Notes: generated by a model from the letters alone, not told the origin. A DNA stretch of 6,590 bases from Cytophagales bacterium (GCA_011524675.1 WTJX01000386.1:1-6590), one strand, 5' to 3'. Shown: positions 1 through 6,263, counted from the stretch's first letter. Numbers and translations are program-made.

Positions 1-132
1 ATATAGTTGTATTTGCTAAATAAATAAGTGATTTAATTTTTTTGTTTATGACTCTGTGAGAGAAGTAAAGAAAAACAGATGATAGCCAATTTTTGGTGAA
101 AACAGAGTTTGTAGGAGAGGAGGGATAGTAAC

Positions 133-169
133 GTCCTAACTTTATAAAGTAGAATTAGTGGGTTAGGAC
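133..169. repeat. Inverted repeat with an internal 12-bp palindrome
   Basis: GTCCTAAC (133-140) is the exact reverse complement of GTTAGGAC (162-169), leaving a 21-base loop. Overlapping its left arm and loop is a second perfect palindrome, ACTTTATAAAGT (139-150). The first could be the terminator stem of a gene left of the window, although only a weak T-rich stretch follows. The 12-bp palindrome has the form of a dimeric regulator's operator. Neither role is demonstrated. Confidence 0.45.
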
Positions 170-319
170 TATTTAAGTGTCTTTCTATAAGCTTTTGGAT
201 AAGTTATTTTACTAGTTTTTTTTTAAACCTAATTTATCGTTGAAATAAACTGAAAAACTTTTCCTATTTTAGCCATCCGATTCTAACATCAAAATATCTT
301 ATACTCAAGTGAAACGAAA

Positions 320-344
320 ATGTCTTGCAGCTGAAAAAAGACAT
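320..344. repeat. Short perfect inverted repeat (7-bp arms)
   Basis: ATGTCTT (320-326) pairs with AAGACAT (338-344) around an 11-base loop that includes the palindrome CAGCTG. There is no T-run after it, so it does not look like an intrinsic terminator. It lies about 130 bases before the DUF2723 start codon and could be a 5' UTR hairpin or a chance structure in AT-rich DNA. Confidence 0.35.
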
Positions 345-471
345 AGGATGTAAGAACTTAGATTCTTATGTTTAGTGTTCTAATCAAGTTTCAAGATTTT
401 AAGCTGTTTTATAAAATAGACTTTTTTATTTCACTACAGTATATATAGAAGAATAAGAAATAGAAATAATA

Positions 472-3400
472 ATGAATTATAAAAAACTGAATACAATTGG
501 TGGTTGGTTCGCATTTTTGATTGCTGCGATAACTTACATTTCAACCATGGAACCAGTGGCAAGTTTTTGGGACTGTGGTGAGTTTATAGCCGCAGCATTC
601 AAGCTACAAGTACCTCACCCTCCAGGTGCTCCATTATTTTTACTTGTAGGCAGAGTGTTTTCTTTGTTTGCCGGTGGAGACCTAGAACAAGTAGCCTACT
701 GGGTAAATATGGTTTCTGCACTTTCTAGTGCCTTTACTATTTTATTTTTGTTTTGGACTATTACCCTATTGGCAAAGCAATTATTAAAAGTAGAGGGGGA
801 ACCAAATGGAGTTCAAAAAATCCTTATTTTAGGCGCAGCACTTACAGGTTCTTTAGCCTATACTTTTTCAGACTCGTTTTGGTTTTCAGCAACTGAGGCT
901 GAAGTATATGCTTTTTCTTCATTTTTTACCGCATTTGTTTTTTGGGCCATTCTAAAATGGAACGAAGTAGCAGAGGAAGAAGGAGCAAACCGATGGATTA
1001 TTCTTATAGCTTATATGGTTGGTTTGTCTATAGGTGTTCACTTATTGAACTTAGTAGCTATCCCTGCCTTGGGTATGGTTTATTATTTCAAAAAATATGA
1101 AAAACCAAACTGGGGGGGAGGAATACTTACCTTTATCATCAGTTTTGTGATTTTACAGATTATACAGATCGGTATTATTCCAGGTTTGCCAAGTGTCGCT
1201 TGGTGGGTTGAGCTTAAAATGGTGAATGGTCTTGGTTTACCATTCAATTCTGGAATTATTATTTTTTGTGCACTTTTTATAGGAGCTATTGTATATGGTA
1301 TCATATATTCTGTAAAGCACAATCAAGAATTATTAAACTTAGGGCTTTTGTCTCTTGTTTTTATTCTTATTGGTTATTCTACCTATGCCATCATCGCCAT
1401 AAGAGCAAATTTTCACCCTCCATTAAACGAAAACAACCCAGACGAAACCGCTAAAGTAATCTCATACCTCAAGCGCGAGCAGTACGGTGAAAGACCTTTG
1501 TTTTTTGGGCCTCAATATACAGCTAGTCCAAAAAAACAAATAGATGGTAGTCCTCTTTACAAAAAAGGAGAGCATAAATACGTCGTTTATGATTATAAAA
1601 CTGAGACAGAATATGATTTTAATGATAAGGTATTAATTCCTAGAATGCATAGTAGGCAAGGAGGGCATGTTGATGCCTATGATAAATTTATCAAGGCTAG
1701 AAGTAGAAAGTGGAAGAAGGGTGATAGACCTACCTCTGCTCAAAATATTTCTTTTATGTTTAGTCGTCAATTCGGTTTTCAGTTTTTCCGTTATTTTAAA
1801 TGGAACTTTATTGGCAGGGAAACAGATATCCAAGATTCTGATTCACTGAGACCTTGGGATTCAGAAGAGATGCCTTATAACCTAAAAAGCAAAGCAAGAA
1901 ATAATCTGTTTGCGTTACCATTGATTTTGGGCTTGTTAGGTTTGGTATTCCAATTTAAAAAGAATGAAAAACAAGCAATCGTAATGATAGTGTTGTTTGT
2001 CATGACAGGACTTGCTATTAATTTCTTCTTAAACCAACCGCCTTACGAACCGAGAGAAAGAGACTACACTTATGTAGGTGCTTTTTATGCTTTTGCTATA
2101 TGGATAGGTTTAGGCGTTATCGCTATATATGAGTGGGTAGGACAACATCTATTAAAACGTGAACCTGCTGCTCTCTTATCTGTAGTGATAAGTTTAGGTA
2201 TCCCTGCTTTGATGGCTGCCAAGGAATGGGACGATCATGATAGATCAAACAGGTATCATTCGGTAGATTCTGCCAAAAACCTATTGAATTCTTGTGCAAA
2301 GAACGCGATACTCTTTACAGGAGGTGATAATGATACTTTCCCACTGTGGTATGTGCAAGAGGTAGAAGGCTTTAGAACGGATGTAAGAGTATGTAACCTA
2401 AGTTTGTTAAATACTGATTGGTATATAGACCAAATGAAAGAAGATACCTATGAGTCTGAGGGGCTACCTATTTCATTAGACCGTGAAAGATACATACAAG
2501 GTACAAACGATGTTGTATATTATTCTAACATAAGCCAAAAACAGAAAGATGCACCTATGATGCTTGATCTTTATATGAATTTATTGAAAAAAGATCATAA
2601 GAAGATCAGACATGTAATACCTAATAATAAAAGGTTTAAGAAGTATTTTAATGTTTTTCCTAGTAAGCTGTTTGTTTTAGATGTAGATTCTTCTGCTTTG
2701 TCTAGTGGGAATGTGATTCCTGAAAAATATAAAGATAGGTTAAAGACCACGTTAGCATGGAGCATAGGGAAAAACTACCTTGAAAAAAAGGATTTAATCA
2801 TGTTGGATATGATTATCAATATCAATAAAAATAACTGGGAAAGACCTATTTATTTTTCTACCACCTTAGGCTTTTCAAATTTTTTAGGTTTGAAGGATCA
2901 TATGTCGCTTGAAGGTTTAGCTTACAGGCTATACCCTACTAAGTTTGCTAGTCCAGAGGGTGAACTTGATGTAGAGGTTATGTATGATAATTTGATGAAT
3001 AATTTTTTCTGGAGAAACATGGATAACCCAGAGATATATTATGATGAGAATTATAAGCGTTTCTCATTGAATGCAAGAAGTCAGTACTACAGATTAGCCT
3101 TGGAGTTATTCCGCAGTGGTGACAAAGCTAAAGCATTGGAGGTTATTGATAAATGTTTCGAGGTAATGCCAGACGAAGCCATTCCTTATGATATTTATTC
3201 TGCACAATTCATTCCTTTGTATTTCCAAATGGGCGAAAAAGAAACAGGACAAGCATTGTCAGATTTGATGGAAGCAAGGGCTAGAGAAGTATTGCAATAC
3301 ATCCTTAATAATCCAAACGGTGCGTATGGAGGTCATAAGGATATTAGTAAAAATATATTAAGAACGATTGCTCGTGTGATTTTTAATGAAGATCCTAAAA

Positions 3401-3477
3401 GTCCAAAATTACAAGAAATAGATAGTATATTGAAGGCTAGTGGTGGTCCTGGATTATTTGAAAATAGGAGATTTTGA
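472..3477 (+). CDS. DUF2723 (GT117-like) polytopic membrane glycosyltransferase, 1001 aa
   Basis: This is a large inner-membrane protein of the DUF2723 family, widespread in Bacteroidota and annotated as protein O-mannosyltransferase-like or glycosyltransferase family 117. By analogy with GT-C enzymes it should move sugar from a lipid-linked donor onto an acceptor at the periplasmic face; donor and acceptor are unknown. The N-terminal half has the family signature: SFWDCGEFIAAAF (31-43), with acidic D34 and E37 in the first periplasmic loop where GT-C enzymes keep catalytic acids, then HPPGAP (49-54) and SATEAEVYAF (139-148). About ten hydrophobic segments lie before residue ~315, a soluble loop follows to ~475, and about four more segments lie at ~480-585. 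YEPRERDY (525-532) is also a family landmark. The C-terminal ~400 residues are soluble, presumably periplasmic, with GGDNDTFPLWY (617-627) and helical TPR-like sequence at ~867-935. Length matches full-size members. The ATG at 472 has an A-rich leader. It overlaps the next gene by one base. Confidence 0.88.
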   Translation: MNYKKLNTIGGWFAFLIAAITYISTMEPVASFWDCGEFIAAAFKLQVPHPPGAPLFLLVGRVFSLFAGGDLEQVAYWVNMVSALSSAFTILFLFWTITLLAKQLLKVEGEPNGVQKILILGAALTGSLAYTFSDSFWFSATEAEVYAFSSFFTAFVFWAILKWNEVAEEEGANRWIILIAYMVGLSIGVHLLNLVAIPALGMVYYFKKYEKPNWGGGILTFIISFVILQIIQIGIIPGLPSVAWWVELKMVNGLGLPFNSGIIIFCALFIGAIVYGIIYSVKHNQELLNLGLLSLVFILIGYSTYAIIAIRANFHPPLNENNPDETAKVISYLKREQYGERPLFFGPQYTASPKKQIDGSPLYKKGEHKYVVYDYKTETEYDFNDKVLIPRMHSRQGGHVDAYDKFIKARSRKWKKGDRPTSAQNISFMFSRQFGFQFFRYFKWNFIGRETDIQDSDSLRPWDSEEMPYNLKSKARNNLFALPLILGLLGLVFQFKKNEKQAIVMIVLFVMTGLAINFFLNQPPYEPRERDYTYVGAFYAFAIWIGLGVIAIYEWVGQHLLKREPAALLSVVISLGIPALMAAKEWDDHDRSNRYHSVDSAKNLLNSCAKNAILFTGGDNDTFPLWYVQEVEGFRTDVRVCNLSLLNTDWYIDQMKEDTYESEGLPISLDRERYIQGTNDVVYYSNISQKQKDAPMMLDLYMNLLKKDHKKIRHVIPNNKRFKKYFNVFPSKLFVLDVDSSALSSGNVIPEKYKDRLKTTLAWSIGKNYLEKKDLIMLDMIININKNNWERPIYFSTTLGFSNFLGLKDHMSLEGLAYRLYPTKFASPEGELDVEVMYDNLMNNFFWRNMDNPEIYYDENYKRFSLNARSQYYRLALELFRSGDKAKALEVIDKCFEVMPDEAIPYDIYSAQFIPLYFQMGEKETGQALSDLMEARAREVLQYILNNPNGAYGGHKDISKNILRTIARVIFNEDPKSPKLQEIDSILKASGGPGLFENRRF
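3466..3470 (+). promoter_or_regulatory. Shine-Dalgarno-like AGGAG before the GT4 gene
   Basis: AGGAG lies six bases upstream of the ATG at 3477, inside the end of the DUF2723 gene. It supports the ATG at 3477 over the TTG at 3474, for which the spacing would be only three bases. Bacteroidota genes often lack such sites and the other starts here show none, so this one, with the TGATG overlap, suggests translational coupling. It may also be coincidental. Confidence 0.4.
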
Positions 3478-4649
3478 TGGGGAGCCCTTCAAAAGTAGTA
3501 TATGTTCATCAGTATTTTAAAACCCCCTCCGAAGGAGGGGGAATTCGCTCTTACCATTTGGCAAAGAGTTTAGTGCAAAAAGGGATAGAAGTTGTTATGA
3601 TAACTTCTCACAATGCACCTTCTTACCTTCAAAAAAAAGTGGAAGGGATACACGTCCATTACCTCCCTATTCCTTATTCCAATCATTTATCCTTTACAAA
3701 ACGAATCCTTGCCTTTGTACGCTTCATGTTCAAAAGCATTTACCTATTGCACAAAGTAAAGCAAGTAGATGTATGTTATGTGATGACCACACCGCTTTCT
3801 ACGGGTGTGATAGCACTCTATGCTAAATTTGTCAAGCGGATACCTTATATATTTGAAATAGGAGACCTATGGCCTTCTGTCCCGGTACAGATGGGGGTGA
3901 TAAGAAATAAGTTGCTGACTTCTTTTCTTTTTTTCTTTGAAAAGCTAGTGTATCGGCAAGCAAGAGCCATCGTAGCTTTATCACCAGCGATTGCAGATTA
4001 TATCCAAGCATTAGTACCTCAAAAAGAAATCCGTTGCATACCTAATATCGCTTCTACAGCTTTTTTTGACACACATATAGCAGATGACGGATGTTTTAGG
4101 ATAGGCTACTTTGGAACGGCAGGTATGGCAAATAAGCTTGTTTTTTTATTAGCAGCAGCTAAGCAAGCCAAAGAAAAATCGTTGAATGTTCATTTCGATA
4201 TCATGGCTGAGGGAGCTGAGCTCACTTTTATTAAAGAAGAAAAAGAAAAAATGAATTTGACAAACCTTTCTTTTTTTTCATATGGAGGTAAAGAAAAAGT
4301 AAAAGAAAGGTTGTTATTATGCCAAGCCATTTACATTTCTTTTGCCGATATACCTTTATTGGCTACAGGTAGTCCTAATAAGCTTTTTGATGGATTGTCT
4401 GCGGGGAAATTAATTATCATAAACTTTGAAGGATGGATCAAAAAACTCATAGAAGAAAATGAATGTGGATTTTCATACAACCCACATCATACAGATGAGT
4501 TTGTACAGGAGCTAATTATTTTTTTAAGAGACCGAGATAAACTGATGACCTATCAGGAAAATGCTAGAGCTTTAGCTATGCATTATAGTGAAGAGAATGC
4601 CGCCAATAAATTGTATGAATTGATGGTAAACTTTCAAAAGATGAAATAA
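3477..4649 (+). CDS. Glycosyltransferase family 4 (WbuB-like), 390 aa
   Basis: This is a predicted GT-B fold retaining glycosyltransferase that adds a sugar from a nucleotide donor to a surface glycan, O-antigen-like or protein-linked oligosaccharide precursor on the cytoplasmic side of the membrane. The N-terminal domain begins with a beta strand and the loop motif YFKTPSEGGGIRSYHLAKSL (13-32), typical of GT4/WbuB-type proteins. EIGDLWP (127-133) is the second conserved N-domain motif. The C-terminal donor-binding domain has YFGTAG (211-216) and SPNKLFDGLSAGK (299-311), where D305 takes the place often held by the second Glu of the EX7E motif; Asp seems normal in this subfamily, so I do not read it as inactivation. 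There is no signal peptide or clear transmembrane helix, though two hydrophobic, basic stretches in the N domain fit peripheral membrane binding. The sugar specificity cannot be read from sequence. I prefer the ATG at 3477 (TGATG overlap, AGGAG six bases upstream). A strong GC-rich palindrome lies inside codons ~16-22. Confidence 0.88.
   Translation: MGSPSKVVYVHQYFKTPSEGGGIRSYHLAKSLVQKGIEVVMITSHNAPSYLQKKVEGIHVHYLPIPYSNHLSFTKRILAFVRFMFKSIYLLHKVKQVDVCYVMTTPLSTGVIALYAKFVKRIPYIFEIGDLWPSVPVQMGVIRNKLLTSFLFFFEKLVYRQARAIVALSPAIADYIQALVPQKEIRCIPNIASTAFFDTHIADDGCFRIGYFGTAGMANKLVFLLAAAKQAKEKSLNVHFDIMAEGAELTFIKEEKEKMNLTNLSFFSYGGKEKVKERLLLCQAIYISFADIPLLATGSPNKLFDGLSAGKLIIINFEGWIKKLIEENECGFSYNPHHTDEFVQELIIFLRDRDKLMTYQENARALAMHYSEENAANKLYELMVNFQKMK
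3523..3541. repeat. GC-rich perfect palindrome inside the 5' end of the GT4 gene
   Basis: CCCCCTCCGAAGGAGGGGG forms eight consecutive base pairs (3523-3530 with 3534-3541) around a GAA loop, the strongest short hairpin seen in this AT-rich window. It begins 46 bases after the start ATG and encodes part of the conserved TPSEGGG loop, so it is genuinely coding. It could slow ribosomes or lower downstream expression, or it may reflect codon choice for consecutive Pro, Ser and Gly. Confidence 0.75.
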
Positions 4650-4716
4650 TATTTGTGAAAGAAAAGTTTTTGCTTTTAATTCAATAATCATTTCCAAAAA
4701 GAATCGTTATCAAAGC

Positions 4717-5700
4717 ATGAGGTCATTTATTCCATTATTTTTTATTCTATTATTTTTTACCCAGTGTGCGAAAAAAGATAGAAAACATATCGATATAGAT
4801 ACGCCAATAGTAAATATCGAGATAGAGCGTTTAGAAGCAAAGCTTAGCTCTTTTGATACTACCACACAAGTAGCTCAGTTTATAGCTGAGTATCCATTGT
4901 ATGCTAAAGAGTTTTTAAGAGCGGGTCAATTTTCGGATATTAATTATTTGTTGTACGAGTTGGTACGTATGGGGAAAGATCTAGGTATAGATACTCTTAC
5001 TCAAGATGCAGAAAATGCCTTTCCTACCATGAGTTTTTTAAATGAAAAACTATCATCAGGGTTTAATTACCTTACACATTATTATCCCAAGCATCCTATT
5101 CCTAAAGTGTATTCCCATATCACAGGTTTTGGAACCGATTTGTTTGTTCGAGATAGTATTATTGTCATAGGGCTTGATTTCTTTATGGCAGGAAAGAGTA
5201 AGTTTATCCCAAAAGACATACCAGGTTACATATTAGATTATTATTCTGAGGAGTACATTCCGACAAAAGTTATGGCCTTGGTCTCCCAGCGATACAATGC
5301 TTTTGATAGAAAAGATCAGACAGCTCTATCGCAAATGATTCATTACGGAAAATCTTATTACTTTATAGAGAGCATGTACCCATCCTTTGCAGATTCGATA
5401 GTTATAGAGTATTCTGCCAAAGAAGTAGAAGATTTAAAATACATGGCGCCAAAAGTTTGGGCACACTTTGTAGAGAATAAATTGTTTTTTAGTACAAAAA
5501 GAGAGGTTATACGTCGTTATATAGATGACAGACCCAATACCACCGAGATAGCAGACAAATGCCCTGGTAGGATAGGACGTTGGTTAGGATGGCAGATTGT
5601 TCGCTCTTATATGAAGAAGCACCCAGAAGTCAGCTTAAATGACTTGATGGAAGAAAAAGATGCATCCAAAATATTTAAAGAATCTAAGTATAGACCGTGA
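4717..5700 (+). CDS. gldB: Gliding motility lipoprotein GldB, 327 aa
   Basis: GldB is an envelope lipoprotein needed for gliding in Flavobacterium johnsoniae, one of the Gld lipoproteins tied to the motility/type IX secretion apparatus; homologues also occur in non-gliding Bacteroidota. The protein starts with a lipoprotein signal peptide: Arg at position 2, a hydrophobic core (about 4-14), and the lipobox-like FTQC with Cys17 as the lipidation site, followed by a charged AKKDRKH stretch. The body matches GldB: IERLEAKLSSFDT near 36-48, a central PKVYSHITGFGTDLFV block with IIVIGLDFFMAG after it, and the C-terminal PGRIGRWLGWQIVRSYM (283-299). Overall it resembles the DUF2268 peptidase-like fold but no HExxH zinc motif is visible, so a catalytic role is not supported. 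Length is close to known GldB proteins. The gap from the GT4 gene is 67 bases with no clear promoter or terminator, so co-transcription is plausible. gldC, adjacent in Flavobacterium, is missing here; a terminator follows directly. Confidence 0.88.
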   Translation: MRSFIPLFFILLFFTQCAKKDRKHIDIDTPIVNIEIERLEAKLSSFDTTTQVAQFIAEYPLYAKEFLRAGQFSDINYLLYELVRMGKDLGIDTLTQDAENAFPTMSFLNEKLSSGFNYLTHYYPKHPIPKVYSHITGFGTDLFVRDSIIVIGLDFFMAGKSKFIPKDIPGYILDYYSEEYIPTKVMALVSQRYNAFDRKDQTALSQMIHYGKSYYFIESMYPSFADSIVIEYSAKEVEDLKYMAPKVWAHFVENKLFFSTKREVIRRYIDDRPNTTEIADKCPGRIGRWLGWQIVRSYMKKHPEVSLNDLMEEKDASKIFKESKYRP

Positions 5701-5708
5701 TTTTTTTT

Positions 5709-5760
5709 GAAGCATGTTTGAGTATTTAGCTTTTCAAACATGCTTTATGTCTTTCTTTTA
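5709..5760 (+). terminator. Intrinsic terminator downstream of gldB
   Basis: AAGCATGTTTGA (5710-5721) pairs perfectly with TCAAACATGCTT (5734-5745), giving a 12-bp stem with a 12-base loop, followed by the T-rich tail TTTATGTCTTTCTTTTA. It starts eight bases after the gldB stop codon. A T8 run precedes the stem. The tail is interrupted by other bases, so read-through is possible. Confidence 0.8.
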
Positions 5761-6056
5761 GCGGCTCATGCTATTGCGGCATGATTCTATTCCACGAAAG
5801 TGGCGAAATAAGATTAAAGATCAGAGATTAAAGATTAAAGAGAAGTTTAGTATAAATTGGAAGAGTAGAGCATTATAGAATGGAGAAATAAAAGTAATGA
5901 ATGAGGTTTTAAGTGATTAGTATTTAGAGATTAACGATTAATCAATAACCTTTGGATTAACGACTTAGCACTCAAAAGAATGGAGGCGTTAAGAAAATAG
6001 ACCTCAATCTATTTTAAAACACATAATTGTTTTTGTACATCTACTTAGATGTCTAA
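5761..6056. other. Structured intergenic DNA without a gene
   Basis: No coding sequence is recognisable between the gldB terminator and the palindromic element. The stretch holds several small hairpins: TCATGC (5766-5771) with GCATGA (5779-5784); CCAC-GAAA-GTGG (5792-5803), a stem closed by a GNRA-type tetraloop; AAAATAG (5994-6000) with CTATTTT (6009-6015); and ACATCT (6037-6042) with AGATGT (6047-6052). It also contains the GATTAA repeat patches listed separately. I see no promoter that would mark it as an expressed RNA. It could be the remains of repeated elements. Confidence 0.6.
5812..5841 (+). repeat. 7-bp tandem repeat, GATTAAA units
   Basis: Four heptamers follow each other in register: GATTAAA (5812), GATCAGA (5819, degenerate), GATTAAA (5826), GATTAAA (5833). 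A diverged pair of the same kind, GATTAAC (5929) and GATTAAT (5936), and a single GATTAAC (5955) lie about 100 bases further on, all on the same strand. This is a heptanucleotide simple repeat with degenerate copies. Function is unknown. Confidence 0.65.
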
Positions 6057-6199
6057 TAGAAAGCTTTGCAAAACCATCTTTTGCACTTATTCTGCGTTAT
6101 ACAAAATTTTAAAATCCTTATTTACACGCAGTAAACTGCGGTTTTAAAATGTTGAAAGCCTTGACTAAGTACAAAACCTTAGTTATGCAAAGCCTTCTA
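6057..6199. repeat. About 143-nt imperfect palindrome, MITE/REP-like element
   Basis: The outer arms TAGAAAGCTTTGCA (6057-6070) and TGCAAAGCCTTCTA (6186-6199) are inverted repeats matching at 13 of 14 positions. Further in, TTTTGCACTTA (6079-6089) matches the complement of TAAGTACAAAA (6166-6176) at 10 of 11, and ATTTTAAAA (6106-6114) matches the complement of TTTTAAAAT (6142-6150) exactly. The centre is a small perfect hairpin, CGCAGT-AA-ACTGCG (6127-6140). All pairs nest about the same axis, so the whole segment can fold as one long hairpin or cruciform. A second CTGCG (6092-6096) offers an alternative partner for the central CGCAG. It has no open reading frame of note. The arrangement suggests a non-autonomous dispersed element, but copy number cannot be judged from one window. 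Confidence 0.6.
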
Positions 6200-6200
6200 G

Positions 6201-6247
6201 TAAACAAAAAGCCAATCCACTGTAATAGTGAATTGGCTTTTTGTTTA
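6201..6247 (-). terminator. Strong terminator of the GH2 gene, potentially bidirectional
   Basis: A 16-bp perfect stem (6201-6216 with 6232-6247), one C/A mismatch, and four more base pairs (CACT 6218-6221 with AGTG 6227-6230) close on the five-base loop GTAAT. The stem contains GCCAAT/ATTGGC flanked by A5 and T5 runs, so a U-tract forms whichever strand is transcribed. It lies 16 bases past the stop codon of the minus-strand GH2 gene, its evident owner, and could also stop plus-strand read-through from gldB. Confidence 0.85.
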
Positions 6248-6263
6248 TATAAGTATCTTATTC

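Larger units (their letters stand above)
1..471. other. Non-coding AT-rich leader upstream of the DUF2723 gene
   Basis: This stretch has frequent stop codons in all frames and no recognisable protein or RNA gene. It contains two perfect inverted repeats (133-169 and 320-344, listed separately), a shorter one (TAAGAA 351-356 with TTCTTA 363-368), and a T9 run near 216-224. The Bacteroidota promoter consensus (TTG, about 20 bases, TAnnTTTG) has only imperfect matches: TTG at 240-242 followed 22 bases later by TATTTTAG (265-272), and an isolated TATGTTTA at 367-374. I do not call a promoter on these. The last 30 bases before the ATG at 472 are very A-rich with no Shine-Dalgarno sequence, as is usual in this phylum. 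The region presumably carries the promoter and 5' UTR of the downstream genes and perhaps the end of an upstream transcript. Confidence 0.7.

Noticed and set aside
240..272. Bacteroidota-type promoter TTG-N22-TATTTTAG
   Set aside because: The -7 element departs from TAnnTTTG at important positions and the match is no better than chance in such AT-rich DNA.
1083..1322. Minus-strand open frame within the DUF2723 gene
   Set aside because: It lies wholly antisense to a strongly conserved protein and its translation resembles no protein family; it is a shadow frame. The same applies to 1633-1833 (-), 1266-1454 (+) and 1667-1849 (+).
3474..3476. TTG as start codon of the GT4 gene
   Set aside because: The very next codon is ATG (3477), which has better spacing from AGGAG and gives a normal N terminus for the family.
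4368..4410. Loss of the GT4 EX7E glutamate (D305) as a sign of inactivation
   Set aside because: The SPNK-F-D-G-L-S-A-G-K pattern is coherent and Asp at this place seems usual for this subfamily; the rest of the protein is intact.
4717..5700. GldB as an active zinc peptidase because of its DUF2268-like pattern
   Set aside because: No HExxH or equivalent metal-binding motif is visible in the translation.
5812..5960. CRISPR-like array
   Set aside because: The repeats are only 7 bases, directly adjacent or irregularly spaced, without unique spacers of constant length or cas genes.
6057..6199. Insertion sequence or transposase remnant
   Set aside because: No transposase-like reading frame is present within or beside the arms and no target duplication is seen; only a non-autonomous repeat is supported.
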